Position numbers and translations under genes: made by a program. From the NCBI GenBank assembly GCA_012798515.1, contig JAAZNB010000139.1, positions 1 through 42,836 on the forward strand: a stretch of 42,836 nucleotides of DNA, written 5' to 3'. This document shows positions 25,308 to 33,862 of the stretch, piece after piece (the first letter of the stretch is position 1; each line of letters begins with the position of its first letter). This DNA comes from Chloroflexota bacterium (GTDB lineage Bacteria; Chloroflexota; Anaerolineae; Anaerolineales; Anaerolineaceae). The notes under the pieces were generated by a model. That model ran no database searches. It had not been told where the DNA came from and saw nothing but the letters and a program-made list of their open reading frames with translations.

Positions 25308-26288
25308 TCAATACGTCAGGTCGAAGACGTATTTCCAATAAAACCCGTCCACTGAAGCAATCCATCCATCTGCCCCCAGGTCGTGAAAGTCGACCTGATG
25401 CATGCCACCCGCATTCCACCCACTACCGCTGCCGGTTACCACTGGATCTGGCGAATATTCGGTTTCACGGTAAGTCGTCGGGGTCATTTCCTCGATCTCG
25501 ATGGCCCGGATCTGGTGCCCGTAATACGGGTAATCATCCTGGCTAAAGCGTAACAGGTGACCGTCAATAGAAACGATCCGCCCCCCCGAGCGAGAGATCC
25601 GCTCGTCTCCCTGCACAATAGGACTCATGGGATGTTTTTGCCAGGGGCCTTCGAGTTGGTCAGCATAGTACAGGTCAAGTTTCCCGGCCATCCACTCGTC
25701 CGGGCTGGCGAACAGCCACCACCGGTTTTGATAGTAGACGATCGAGCTATCGACGTATTTCCCTTTCAACAGGGCAGTCTGGTATTCCCACAAATAGGGG
25801 AAATCGGTAGCTTTATACAGTCGCACTTCCTGGTCTTCGGTACTCTCCGGGATCATGTAATAATCGCCATCCCATTTGAATACCTGCGGATAAGAGAGGT
25901 GGAAGGGTTCATCCAGCACAATCTGCTGGTAAGTCCAATGGCTCAAGTCATTGCTTGTCGCCACACCGATGTCGCCTTGTAACGAATTTTGATTGAGCAC
26001 TTCGAAGAACAGATACCACACGCCGTCTTCCTGCACCATAAACGGATCGGCCAGGAACTTGGCTTTTCGATCAGTGATGTCACTCGCCGAAAGGATGTGA
26101 GTGATCTCCTTGGGCGAGAGCGGGGAGCCATCGTAGGCACCGCCATGGTAAAGCCCTAACGAAAAGATCGCATCCCTGCGGATAAAGGGAATTCCTCTAG
26201 ATCTGCGTCCGATTTGCAGGTAGTATTCCACGCCCAATACGACCAGAACAGCAAAAATGATCACTGCGATTATGTTCCATTTTTTCAT
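25308..26288 (-). CDS. GINT1 N-terminal-like propeller protein (GH43-like fold)
   Basis: A 326-residue protein with one N-terminal hydrophobic anchor (IIAVIIFAVLVVLGVEYYL), so it is exported and tethered. The rest looks like the five-bladed propeller domain that precedes glucosamine inositolphosphorylceramide transferases and is related to GH43/GH32-type folds: KAKFLADPFMVQEDGVWYLF, DLSHWTYQQIVLDEPFHLSY, YMIPESTEDQEVRLYKAT, SSIVYYQNRWWLFASP and RSGGRIVSIDGHLLRFSQDD. In many bacteria this domain is fused to a formyltransferase-like or glycosyltransferase part; here it is free-standing. A GAGGG four bases before the ATG supports the start. It could bind or hydrolyse the glycan. The catalytic acids were not assigned. 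Confidence 0.7.
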   Translation of the reverse strand: MKKWNIIAVIIFAVLVVLGVEYYLQIGRRSRGIPFIRRDAIFSLGLYHGGAYDGSPLSPKEITHILSASDITDRKAKFLADPFMVQEDGVWYLFFEVLNQNSLQGDIGVATSNDLSHWTYQQIVLDEPFHLSYPQVFKWDGDYYMIPESTEDQEVRLYKATDFPYLWEYQTALLKGKYVDSSIVYYQNRWWLFASPDEWMAGKLDLYYADQLEGPWQKHPMSPIVQGDERISRSGGRIVSIDGHLLRFSQDDYPYYGHQIRAIEIEEMTPTTYRETEYSPDPVVTGSGSGWNAGGMHQVDFHDLGADGWIASVDGFYWKYVFDLTY

Positions 26289-26350
26289 GTATCCCTCAAT
26301 AGGACCAGGCTTGAGAATGGAATGAATTTTTCAGGGAATGGATTGCCGTA

Positions 26351-27517
26351 TCAGTGCGAAAGCATTCCGAGTAGCAATGTTTGTATTTGATTGACGTAGT
26401 CTTTCAGTTGGAAATTTTGAATTACTTTTTGCCGGCCGCGCCACCCCATTTCGCAGGCTTTCTCCGGGTGATCCAGCACGTCCAGCCAGGCTGCGGCTAG
26501 CGCCGCGGTATCGCCTACCGCATACAGATAGCCACAACCATCGTCCACTTGCTCCGGTATTCCCCCTACTCGGGTGGCTGTGACCGGTTTCTCCATCGCC
26601 ATTGCTTCCAACGGAACCCGGGGGAAAGCTTCGTGATCAGATGGCAGCGCAACCACATCCATCGCCACCAATGCCGGACGGATATCGGCCAGATAACCGG
26701 CCCAGCGTATGTTTTCACTCAACCCCAGGGCGCTGGCTTTCTCCTTGAGAGCCTCACCCAACTCACCCTCTCCGACCATCAATAGCACCACGCCTGGATA
26801 TTTCTGCTGGACGACGTGAAGCGCGTCCAGGAGGTCAAAGGGGCGTTTGCTCTCGTGAAACCGGCCAATATAGCCGATGACCGCTTGATCCGCCCGGATC
26901 CCAAACTGTCTACGGACTGCCAGGCGGTCAAATTGTTCCGGGTCGTAATATTGGACGTCCACGCCGTTGTACACTACGGTGATTTTCTTTTGAGTTTTTT
27001 CAGAAAACAAATCCCGGACGGCCTTGGATACGACAATCAACTGGTTCGACAAGGCTCCCGCAAAACGGGTAATTCCAAACCGTAGCATCGGATTCTTGCC
27101 CATATCGTGCACGTGCCAGAGGCGCGGCACCCTGGCCAACCAGGCCGCCAGTGTTCCATAAGGATTCAAAAGAGAATTGTTATAAACGAGGTCATAATGC
27201 CCTGCCCGAATGTGCCTCACCAGCCGGAAGGTGACCGGTAACAGGCCGGCGAGGAACAAAAGGCCCTGGGTTCCCCGGTGGGTCATGTAGGGCATCTCGA
27301 TCTGGTCTGTTTTGATGCCTGCGGCCTTCAAACGCCCGGTCAAGGGCCCCTCACCGCTCAGGACTACTTCAGGTATGATTCGCTCCCGATCCACACCGGT
27401 AACGATTTCCAGGAAGCACAATTCACCCCCATACAGACTGCTGAATGGACTGACGAATAAGATCCTGGCCGGTCGATCAGGTTGTGCCGGATTTTGCGCA
27501 GTGTTGCCAGTTTTCAT
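26351..27517 (-). CDS. GT4 glycosyltransferase
   Basis: A 388-residue GT-B enzyme. The N-terminal domain has ILFVSPFSSLYGGELCFLEI, with the GG loop for acceptor positioning. The donor domain carries GYIGRFHESKRPFDLLDAL, LLMVGEGELGEALKEKA and the complete E-x7-E motif in SDHEAFPRVPLEAMAMEKP, typical of retaining GT4 enzymes. The frame extends 28 codons further (to 27601) into the upstream gene; the start at 27517 fits the family and lies 14 bases after that gene's stop. It probably adds one residue of the repeat unit at the cytoplasmic face. Confidence 0.9.
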   Translation of the reverse strand: MKTGNTAQNPAQPDRPARILFVSPFSSLYGGELCFLEIVTGVDRERIIPEVVLSGEGPLTGRLKAAGIKTDQIEMPYMTHRGTQGLLFLAGLLPVTFRLVRHIRAGHYDLVYNNSLLNPYGTLAAWLARVPRLWHVHDMGKNPMLRFGITRFAGALSNQLIVVSKAVRDLFSEKTQKKITVVYNGVDVQYYDPEQFDRLAVRRQFGIRADQAVIGYIGRFHESKRPFDLLDALHVVQQKYPGVVLLMVGEGELGEALKEKASALGLSENIRWAGYLADIRPALVAMDVVALPSDHEAFPRVPLEAMAMEKPVTATRVGGIPEQVDDGCGYLYAVGDTAALAAAWLDVLDHPEKACEMGWRGRQKVIQNFQLKDYVNQIQTLLLGMLSH

Positions 27518-27531
27518 TTGGGTACCAACTT

Positions 27532-28587
27532 TTATGGGCCGGTAATGATCGTGTGTAACTTGTCCACCCAGGCCTCGGTCGAGAAATTGTCCTGCACCCA
27601 TCGCTTGCCATTTTCCCCCATCGTGCAGGCTTCATCGGGGTGAGTCCATAAATACTGGATGGCCTCTCGCATTGCTCCAATGTTTCCCGGTTCGACCAGG
27701 ATCCCGGTCTTCCCGTCATCGACGTAATCTTGCAGTCCGGGAGCGCGGGTGGCCACAACGGGGATGCCCATCGACTGGGGCTGCAAAACTGACGTCGATC
27801 CGGCGCTCCACTGGGATGTGTCTTTTTGGATCGGCACGACCACAAATCGGCAGCCCATGTAAGCCGTGCGAATCGTGGTGGGATGGTTATAGTCCTTGGA
27901 TACGACATTGGGTGGTAACTGCCCGGCGTCGAAAGATTGGTCTTGTTGCACCCAGGCGCTGGTACCCGAAATCTGGCACGGAATGTCTGGAAGATCACTC
28001 ATAGCCTGGATCAAGGTGGAATAGTCCCGGTTGGTCACCCCGACACTGAGGATGTAATCTCCACTGCCCTTCTCCCGGCAAACCGGGTAGTAAAACCGGG
28101 TATCCACCGGGCTGAAGAAAGGGTACACTTTTTGGGTATCCACTGCCAGGGAGTCTTTAAGCGCCTTCGCTTCAGCTTTGCTCAAAGGCAACATCAGCTT
28201 CCATTGCCGGTAAGCCCCGGACAGGCGCAATAGCTTGAGCTTCTCTGGTGACATCATGTGATGCAAGATGACGTAATGCTCTACACTCTTCCCCAAAAAG
28301 AGCCCCAGGGAGATGCCGATCCGTTCAGACATGCTCAGGACCACGTCGTACTTCTCTGCCCGGATTTTCCTCGCCAGACGCATCCCCCAAAACAGGTCCA
28401 CCTTGGCCCGTTCCTCGATCTCACGAATAAACCGGTTTTCACCTTGAGCTTTATTGTCGTAGTCCAACCACGTCGCCTGCATCCGATCCGCCAACTCGAT
28501 GTAATCCAACCGTGGCCGAATGCCCTCACCGATTTCTTGGAGTAAATTCGGTGATTTCTTGCTCGTGGCAACAATTAGAAATTTCAT
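27532..28587 (-). CDS. GT-B glycosyltransferase, divergent GT4
   Basis: A 351-residue soluble protein with a GT-B layout: N-terminal MKFLIVATSKKSPNLLQEIG, a linker with LMLPLSKAEAKAL, then a Rossmann-like donor half with YILSVGVTNRDYSTLIQAMS and STSVLQPQSMGIPVVATRAP. In the last motif the usual second Glu of GT4 is replaced by Gln (LQPQ), as in some divergent members. No membrane span. It sits between the first O-antigen polymerase-like gene (6 bases away) and another GT4. The sugar and activity are unknown; the divergent motif may mean a different retaining mechanism or reduced activity. Confidence 0.78.
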   Translation of the reverse strand: MKFLIVATSKKSPNLLQEIGEGIRPRLDYIELADRMQATWLDYDNKAQGENRFIREIEERAKVDLFWGMRLARKIRAEKYDVVLSMSERIGISLGLFLGKSVEHYVILHHMMSPEKLKLLRLSGAYRQWKLMLPLSKAEAKALKDSLAVDTQKVYPFFSPVDTRFYYPVCREKGSGDYILSVGVTNRDYSTLIQAMSDLPDIPCQISGTSAWVQQDQSFDAGQLPPNVVSKDYNHPTTIRTAYMGCRFVVVPIQKDTSQWSAGSTSVLQPQSMGIPVVATRAPGLQDYVDDGKTGILVEPGNIGAMREAIQYLWTHPDEACTMGENGKRWVQDNFSTEAWVDKLHTIITGP

Positions 28588-28593
28588 GGGTAC

Positions 28594-30051
28594 TCACGCC
28601 TGATTTAAAATTGTATTGTCGAGCAGCGCCGGATTCGTGAGCCGCTCTAACGCCACCAATGCCCCCATGAACATCCAACTATAGATGACGTAATCGTATG
28701 CCGATATACCCTGGGTGTAAGGGAAAGGCAAAAGCCAGTCGCCAAAAGCCATCGCCACGATACATCCGATAGTTCCGGCCATAGTGGCGTAGGCCAGCCC
28801 CTCTACAAAGTCTCCCCTCCCCCGGATACGCTTCAGGAAGCGTAAACCAAACAGCGCCTGGGCCACGAAAAACCACAGGTAGAAAATCAGGCCCACTACA
28901 CCGGTTTGCGCTACCACATCGATGTAGTTACTATGCGTGGCCATTGCCTCATTTGGGAAATAGGTCATGTAGTATACTGCATAACCGCCCGGGCCGGTAC
29001 CAAACAAGAAATGCTGGCTGGTAACTTCCCAATTTTTTAACCAGGCCATATACCGCGTGACACCACTCTCGGAATGTTCTGCCTGGTAGACTCCCTCGAA
29101 GTAATTGGTGTTACTCACAAAGATAACCGCTGCGACCAATAAAAGCAAGATAAACAATTTCTTGGAACGGGAATAGAATAGGAATCCCAGCGCGGCCATG
29201 GCGGGCAACCAGCCGGATAACCAGGTGATGCGAATTCCAAAGCTGTAGTCGAACCAGATAATCGCCAGGGCAAGGACTGCCAGGCGCGCCACCACAGGCA
29301 TCTTCGTGTTGAACAGTGCCATAGCAGTCAGCAGACAGATCACCCACATTGTAAACAGGCCCCCAGTGCTGACCTCGAAGCCAATAACTCGAAATTCATA
29401 CAACAAACCGGCGATGCTGGCGATCAACATGATCCAATACAATGTTTTCAGGTCTTTCACGTTCCTGACCACGTTTGCCACCAACAGATAGGAACATGCC
29501 AGCATGATCATGACCGCTGAGGTAGCGATCTGGACCATGGTAAAACTGCCCCACGCCTGTATCGACGCGTCCCGAAACACAATACTCCACAACAATGAGA
29601 TCGGGACTACAACGATGAACGCCAACAGCGGAAAATTCATGGGGGTCGGATAAAGGTGGAATCGTTTATCCACCACGAACATTTTCAAAACCCAGATCCC
29701 CACAAACAGGATGGTCAAGAGCAACCCATCTACAATGACGCTGTTGGTACCTGTATCCAGATAAAAAGGTGAGAACGCAGCCGCTAACAGGATGATGATA
29801 GGCGACAGCCACAGGTTTTTCTGAAAATAGAAGAACAAGACCACCAAGATCGGCAGGGCGATCATGATCACATAAAACGGCAGGCTCAACAAAGCCGCCA
29901 GCACACCCAGGCCAACCGAGGCCAGGATGACCAGCACCATGAGTGCGAATTTGGCCGTTTCAGGGGTCCGTTTCTTGGTGCTCTTGAATTGATCCTGTTT
30001 GATAGCGGCCTGGACCTGCCGGACGATACCGTTTGAGTCTGTTGTTGCCAT
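28594..30051 (-). CDS. O-antigen polymerase/ligase-like membrane protein
   Basis: A 485-residue polytopic protein of the Wzy/WaaL superfamily with about eleven spans and no TPR tail. The family region includes FGIRITWLSGWLPAMAALG (in place of the common SRGG/SRAGW), the loop with SQHFLFGTGPGGYAVYYM, and NEAMATHSNYIDVVAQTGVV, where the TH-S/N motif fits the conserved His of the large external loop. It should act at the outer face on lipid-linked repeats. Together with the 618-residue protein it makes two superfamily members in one locus; one may polymerise, the other ligate. GAGGG seven bases before the ATG supports the start. Confidence 0.84.
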   Translation of the reverse strand: MATTDSNGIVRQVQAAIKQDQFKSTKKRTPETAKFALMVLVILASVGLGVLAALLSLPFYVIMIALPILVVLFFYFQKNLWLSPIIILLAAAFSPFYLDTGTNSVIVDGLLLTILFVGIWVLKMFVVDKRFHLYPTPMNFPLLAFIVVVPISLLWSIVFRDASIQAWGSFTMVQIATSAVMIMLACSYLLVANVVRNVKDLKTLYWIMLIASIAGLLYEFRVIGFEVSTGGLFTMWVICLLTAMALFNTKMPVVARLAVLALAIIWFDYSFGIRITWLSGWLPAMAALGFLFYSRSKKLFILLLLVAAVIFVSNTNYFEGVYQAEHSESGVTRYMAWLKNWEVTSQHFLFGTGPGGYAVYYMTYFPNEAMATHSNYIDVVAQTGVVGLIFYLWFFVAQALFGLRFLKRIRGRGDFVEGLAYATMAGTIGCIVAMAFGDWLLPFPYTQGISAYDYVIYSWMFMGALVALERLTNPALLDNTILNQA

Positions 30052-30055
30052 TGCA

Positions 30056-31261
30056 CTACCCTCGATTCATTTTTTGGGTAACAACTCGATCGAGATAAAG
30101 CTCATAACGCTGCACGATCTGCTCCCAACCATACCGGTCAACCACTTCCCTGCCATGGCTGATCAACTGCTGGCGTAATCCTGGTTGTTCGATCAGCCGG
30201 AAAACCTCGGCAGCGAATTCTTCGGGGCTATCTCCTACCAATACGTCCCGACCGCGCTTCAAATCGAGCCCTTCGATACCCTTGCTGGTCGATATCACCG
30301 GTGTCCCGTGAGATAATGCTTCCAGGATCTTCAACCGGGTGCCGCCGCCAATTCGCAGCGGGACGATGCAGGCCAGGCTGGAGCGGATCAAGGGACGAAT
30401 ATCTTCCACGTAGCCGGTAAACAAGACATTCTCCTGGTGTGGCAGTTGGCCGAGGTCTACGCCTGCGGTCTTCCCGGTTACCCATAATTTTATCCCAGGT
30501 TTTCGCCGGCGAATGACTGGCAGGACTCGCTCGATAAAGTATCGTACCGCGTCCATATTAGCCAGGTAAGTCACCGCTCCGGTATAGATTAGCCGTTCAG
30601 GATCGTATTCCAGGTGCTGATCGTCTCCGCTTTCGGCGGGCTCCACCCCATTAGGCACGACCACGATGTTTTTACAATCCGGCGCCACGCTCAAAGTACG
30701 CCGCTCCTCCAGGTCTGAGACCACCGTGCAGCCATCAAAAGTCTGTAGCAGGCGATGTACATAGTTGGAATATTTCCACCAGGTCAGCTGATTGCGAAAA
30801 CGGCGTAATGGAGTATCCGCCCGCAGCACCAGCTGGTAAATGGTGGTCAATTCTACTTCCTCGAAGATACGGGCGATGTTCTTATATTTCTGCGCATACA
30901 TCGCCATGTCGATCTGGGAAGCAATGAGGACGTCGTATGTATTTTTCTCGACAAACTCATCCAGGGTAGCCTGAACTTCAGGATTGTACGCATGCAAGTA
31001 AGCCCTGGGCACGGGCGAGAAGTAGGTATAGAAGCCATCCCCCGATTCGCCGTGGTAAGAATTGCGATAGCGAAAGACCCGGATCGTGCGGCAGTACTGC
31101 TGGAGCTCCTTGACCTGCTCCTCCTGCAACGGCTCCTCGGTAAACGAGACCAGGTCGATGCGGTGATGTAAAGACAGGTATTTAAGCAGCGCGTGGATCC
31201 TGATCTTGGAACCGTTGTCTGGGGGTATGGGGAACCAACGCGAGAGGAATAATATGTTCAT
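30056..31261 (-). CDS. GT4 glycosyltransferase (TIGR03087-like)
   Basis: A 401-residue GT-B enzyme of the same group as those at 15142 and 16422. It begins MNILFLSRWFPIPPDNGSKI and has the donor half LIYTGAVTYLANMDAVRYF, LWVTGKTAGVDLG, VLFTGYVEDIRPLIRSSLAC and VPLRIGGGTRLKILEALSHG. The frame extends 35 codons upstream into the neighbouring GT2 gene, but homology begins at the 31261 ATG, 8 bases after that gene's stop, with GAGAAG in front. It is thus the third member of this family in the locus. Confidence 0.9.
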   Translation of the reverse strand: MNILFLSRWFPIPPDNGSKIRIHALLKYLSLHHRIDLVSFTEEPLQEEQVKELQQYCRTIRVFRYRNSYHGESGDGFYTYFSPVPRAYLHAYNPEVQATLDEFVEKNTYDVLIASQIDMAMYAQKYKNIARIFEEVELTTIYQLVLRADTPLRRFRNQLTWWKYSNYVHRLLQTFDGCTVVSDLEERRTLSVAPDCKNIVVVPNGVEPAESGDDQHLEYDPERLIYTGAVTYLANMDAVRYFIERVLPVIRRRKPGIKLWVTGKTAGVDLGQLPHQENVLFTGYVEDIRPLIRSSLACIVPLRIGGGTRLKILEALSHGTPVISTSKGIEGLDLKRGRDVLVGDSPEEFAAEVFRLIEQPGLRQQLISHGREVVDRYGWEQIVQRYELYLDRVVTQKMNRG

Positions 31262-31269
31262 TGAGCTTC

Positions 31270-32193
31270 TCAGTGAGCGATCATGTCTACTTTGCCAAAG
31301 TGGCCGGTGCAGTAATCTTTGATGGCCAGGATCATTGCCCGTCGTTGCGGTCTTTTCGAACGCCACCTTTTCTTGAACGTCCAGCTCACCAGCGTGCGCC
31401 CGTAATCCAGAAACAGCGTGCGCAACAATGGAGCCAGGCCCATGCGGGCCAGTCGGATAAACAGGAGCCGGTTACGGGTCATATAGTAATGCACCTGGGG
31501 CGAGGCTTCCCGGGCCACCCGGGTGATCTTATGCCAGATGAGCGCCTGGGGTACGAACAGGCAGTGATAACCGGCGTTTCGGGCCCGTACACACCATTCG
31601 GTTTCTTCGTAATAGGCGAAAAATTTTTCTTCCAACCCACCGATCTGGCGCACCACGCGGGTCTTGATCAACAGGGCACACCCGGTTACAAAATCCACCT
31701 CGCCAGGCGCTGTACCATATTGGCCGGTGTTGGCCTCGTCCAGGCCGATCATGCGGGTGATCCCTTTCTTCCAATCGATGCTTCCCCCTGCCGACCAGAT
31801 GATCCCCGGTTCGTTGTAATAACAAATCGTCGGTCCGGCTATGCCCGCCTGTGGATCTGCCTCCAGGGCAGCCACCATGGGCGCCAGGAAACCCGGCGCC
31901 ACTTCGGTATCATTATTCAGCAGCAGCGCGTACTCGTCGCCATCTGCCAATACTTCTTGAAGTGCGACATTGTTGCCCCCTACAAAACCCAGGTTGGCGC
32001 CGTTCTCGATCAGCCGCACGGCCGGAAAGCGCTCACGGATGAGTTTCCCAGAGCCGTCCGTCGAGCCGTTATCGACCACCAACACCCGGTATGCGGGGTA
32101 ATCCATCTGGAAGACCGACTCCAGGCAGGCCAGCGTGTCCGCTTTACCGTTCCAGTTGAGAATGATGATCGCTACGGAGGGAGGTTGGTTCAT
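31270..32193 (-). CDS. GT2 glycosyltransferase (rhamnosyltransferase-like)
   Basis: A 307-residue GT-A family 2 enzyme. Motifs in order are VAIIILNWNGKADTLACLES, VLVVDNGSTDGSGKLI, LLLNNDTEVAPGFL (metal-binding ND in place of DxD) and FAYYEETEWCVRARNAGY (catalytic region). There is no strong membrane span, though the C-terminus is basic. The ATG at 32193 with GGAAGA seven bases upstream is used; a TTG one codon earlier also reads in frame. It follows the flippase gene after 18 bases. It resembles the GT2 at 17710 in length and motifs, so the two may add the same kind of sugar at different steps. Confidence 0.9.
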   Translation of the reverse strand: MNQPPSVAIIILNWNGKADTLACLESVFQMDYPAYRVLVVDNGSTDGSGKLIRERFPAVRLIENGANLGFVGGNNVALQEVLADGDEYALLLNNDTEVAPGFLAPMVAALEADPQAGIAGPTICYYNEPGIIWSAGGSIDWKKGITRMIGLDEANTGQYGTAPGEVDFVTGCALLIKTRVVRQIGGLEEKFFAYYEETEWCVRARNAGYHCLFVPQALIWHKITRVAREASPQVHYYMTRNRLLFIRLARMGLAPLLRTLFLDYGRTLVSWTFKKRWRSKRPQRRAMILAIKDYCTGHFGKVDMIAH

Positions 32194-32211
32194 CAATACG
32201 TCTTCCGTGGT

Positions 32212-33705
32212 CTAGGTAGACTTGTTGGGTAATACAGTCAGCCGGATTCGGGCAAACACCTGGCGCAGTGTATTCAATTCTTGCTCGCTGAGCACCCGAA
32301 ACAGCCAGACCATAGCAAAGTAGGTGCTTGCCCCGATGCCAATTTGTACGAACAGGTTCAGGCCGCGCACCAGGTAGAGGATCCCTCCCATCAAGATAGA
32401 GGCTGCGATGATCTTGACGAATTCGCGTACGATGCTGGGCAATTGTAATTTTCGCTTGAGCAAGAAGTGGAACTGCAAAGCGCTGACCGCATCCGTGGTC
32501 ACCGTCACCAGCGCCGCCCCCACCATTCCAAAGCGCGGGATAAAGATCAGGTTTAACACGATATTCGCCAGGGTGTTGACTGTATTGATGCGCGCCGCTG
32601 AACGTTCTTCGGTCGTGATGGTGGTCATGTCACCGCAAAATCCGGCAAACATCAGTAGAGGCACGTCCCAGATCAAAATTTGCAGCGCCAGTCCCGCCGG
32701 CAAGAATTCGCGTGTGTACAGGAATTGGATCAAAGGATAAGCTACGAACAATCCTCCCACCGAGATGGGGATCGAGATCATAAAGATCACTTTCACCGAA
32801 GAATAATACCAGCGCTGTACCTTGAGCGGATCCTGTACGAACACTCGCGATAGCGAGGGCACCATAGCGGCCTGGAAACTCGACGAAAACATCATCAGGG
32901 AGAAGATCAGGTTATATGCGACGTTATACCAACCGACTTCCTCTTTAGAGACATACTGGTTCAGGATCACAGTATCGATGCTGTACGCAATCGACATCAT
33001 CAAGGAAATGATCCCAAACGGGATCCCGGCCCGCACCAGGTGCGGCCAGGTGCGCACGTCGATATTGAATGGAATGCGATTGAGGCCAATCTTGTAAAAT
33101 GCCCAGATTGCAATTCCGATCCTGGGCAAGATGCCGATCAGGCTGGCTACGATCAGCCACAGGAACCCCAGGCCGCTGAACAGGAAGATCGAGCCAAAGA
33201 TGATAAATACGATCTGCGCCGATACGTCGATTAAGGTAACGTAATCGAGCCGTTCGTGGGCTCTCAACACCGAGGCCAGCGGGACGCTAAAGGCCGACAG
33301 CAGGAAACTGGTGGCGTAGATAAAGATACCCAGCACCAATTCGGGCGAATACTGCGCCTCCATGGCGGCCAGGGGGATTCCCGCCATTCCAATCAAGGCC
33401 AGCAGCACCCGCAATACGACCAGGTTCCAGAAATAGTTGTGGACTTTTTCGTGGTCCCGGGTGATTTCCCGCGTGACGAATTGGGAAATACCCAGTTCGG
33501 CAAAGATCTGGAAGATCCCCACAAAGGCCAGTACGACCGAGTATTGGCCGAAACGCTCATCCCCTAAACGACGCACCACCAGAACGTTGAACAGGAAATT
33601 GATCGCTTTCAAAGCGATCATGCCAATGGTCACGAATGAGGCATTTTTAAAAATCAGCCGGTTGAGGGATGAGGACTGCGCTTCAGATATTTGATTTTGA
33701 TCCAT
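32212..33705 (-). CDS. Wzx-type polysaccharide flippase
   Basis: A 497-residue MOP/MATE-superfamily membrane protein that moves undecaprenyl-linked repeat units across the membrane. The N-terminus NASFVTIGMIALKAINFLFN followed by VVRRLGDERFGQYSVVLAF is the usual first-span signature of Wzx/RfbX proteins, and FAELGISQFVTREI is also characteristic. Around fourteen hydrophobic segments can be counted, consistent with the family. It is located between the sugar-nucleotide cassette and the first glycosyltransferases. The upstream gap to the epimerase gene is 157 bases with no strong promoter or terminator. Confidence 0.92.
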   Translation of the reverse strand: MDQNQISEAQSSSLNRLIFKNASFVTIGMIALKAINFLFNVLVVRRLGDERFGQYSVVLAFVGIFQIFAELGISQFVTREITRDHEKVHNYFWNLVVLRVLLALIGMAGIPLAAMEAQYSPELVLGIFIYATSFLLSAFSVPLASVLRAHERLDYVTLIDVSAQIVFIIFGSIFLFSGLGFLWLIVASLIGILPRIGIAIWAFYKIGLNRIPFNIDVRTWPHLVRAGIPFGIISLMMSIAYSIDTVILNQYVSKEEVGWYNVAYNLIFSLMMFSSSFQAAMVPSLSRVFVQDPLKVQRWYYSSVKVIFMISIPISVGGLFVAYPLIQFLYTREFLPAGLALQILIWDVPLLMFAGFCGDMTTITTEERSAARINTVNTLANIVLNLIFIPRFGMVGAALVTVTTDAVSALQFHFLLKRKLQLPSIVREFVKIIAASILMGGILYLVRGLNLFVQIGIGASTYFAMVWLFRVLSEQELNTLRQVFARIRLTVLPNKST

Positions 33706-33862
33706 TAATTAGTAAACCTGCTGCTTCCCGTGCACACACAACAGATGACGCCACGTATCCTTGCGGAGCCATGAAGTCCTCGATCCGGGTGCCCCCACAC
33801 CTCATTTTTACATCGCTCATAATCTGAGTTGATGACTGGCTTCCCATCCGGCTGCTACAAAT

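Noticed and set aside
31261-32232. 323-residue plus-strand frame
   Set aside because: It is the exact antisense of the GT2 gene, whose motifs are unmistakable. The composition is His/Gln/Arg-rich, as expected of a shadow.
33706-33862. possible 40-residue minus-strand peptide in the gap before the flippase
   Set aside because: An ATG frame exists, but it has no ribosome site, runs into the flippase start, and resembles no protein.
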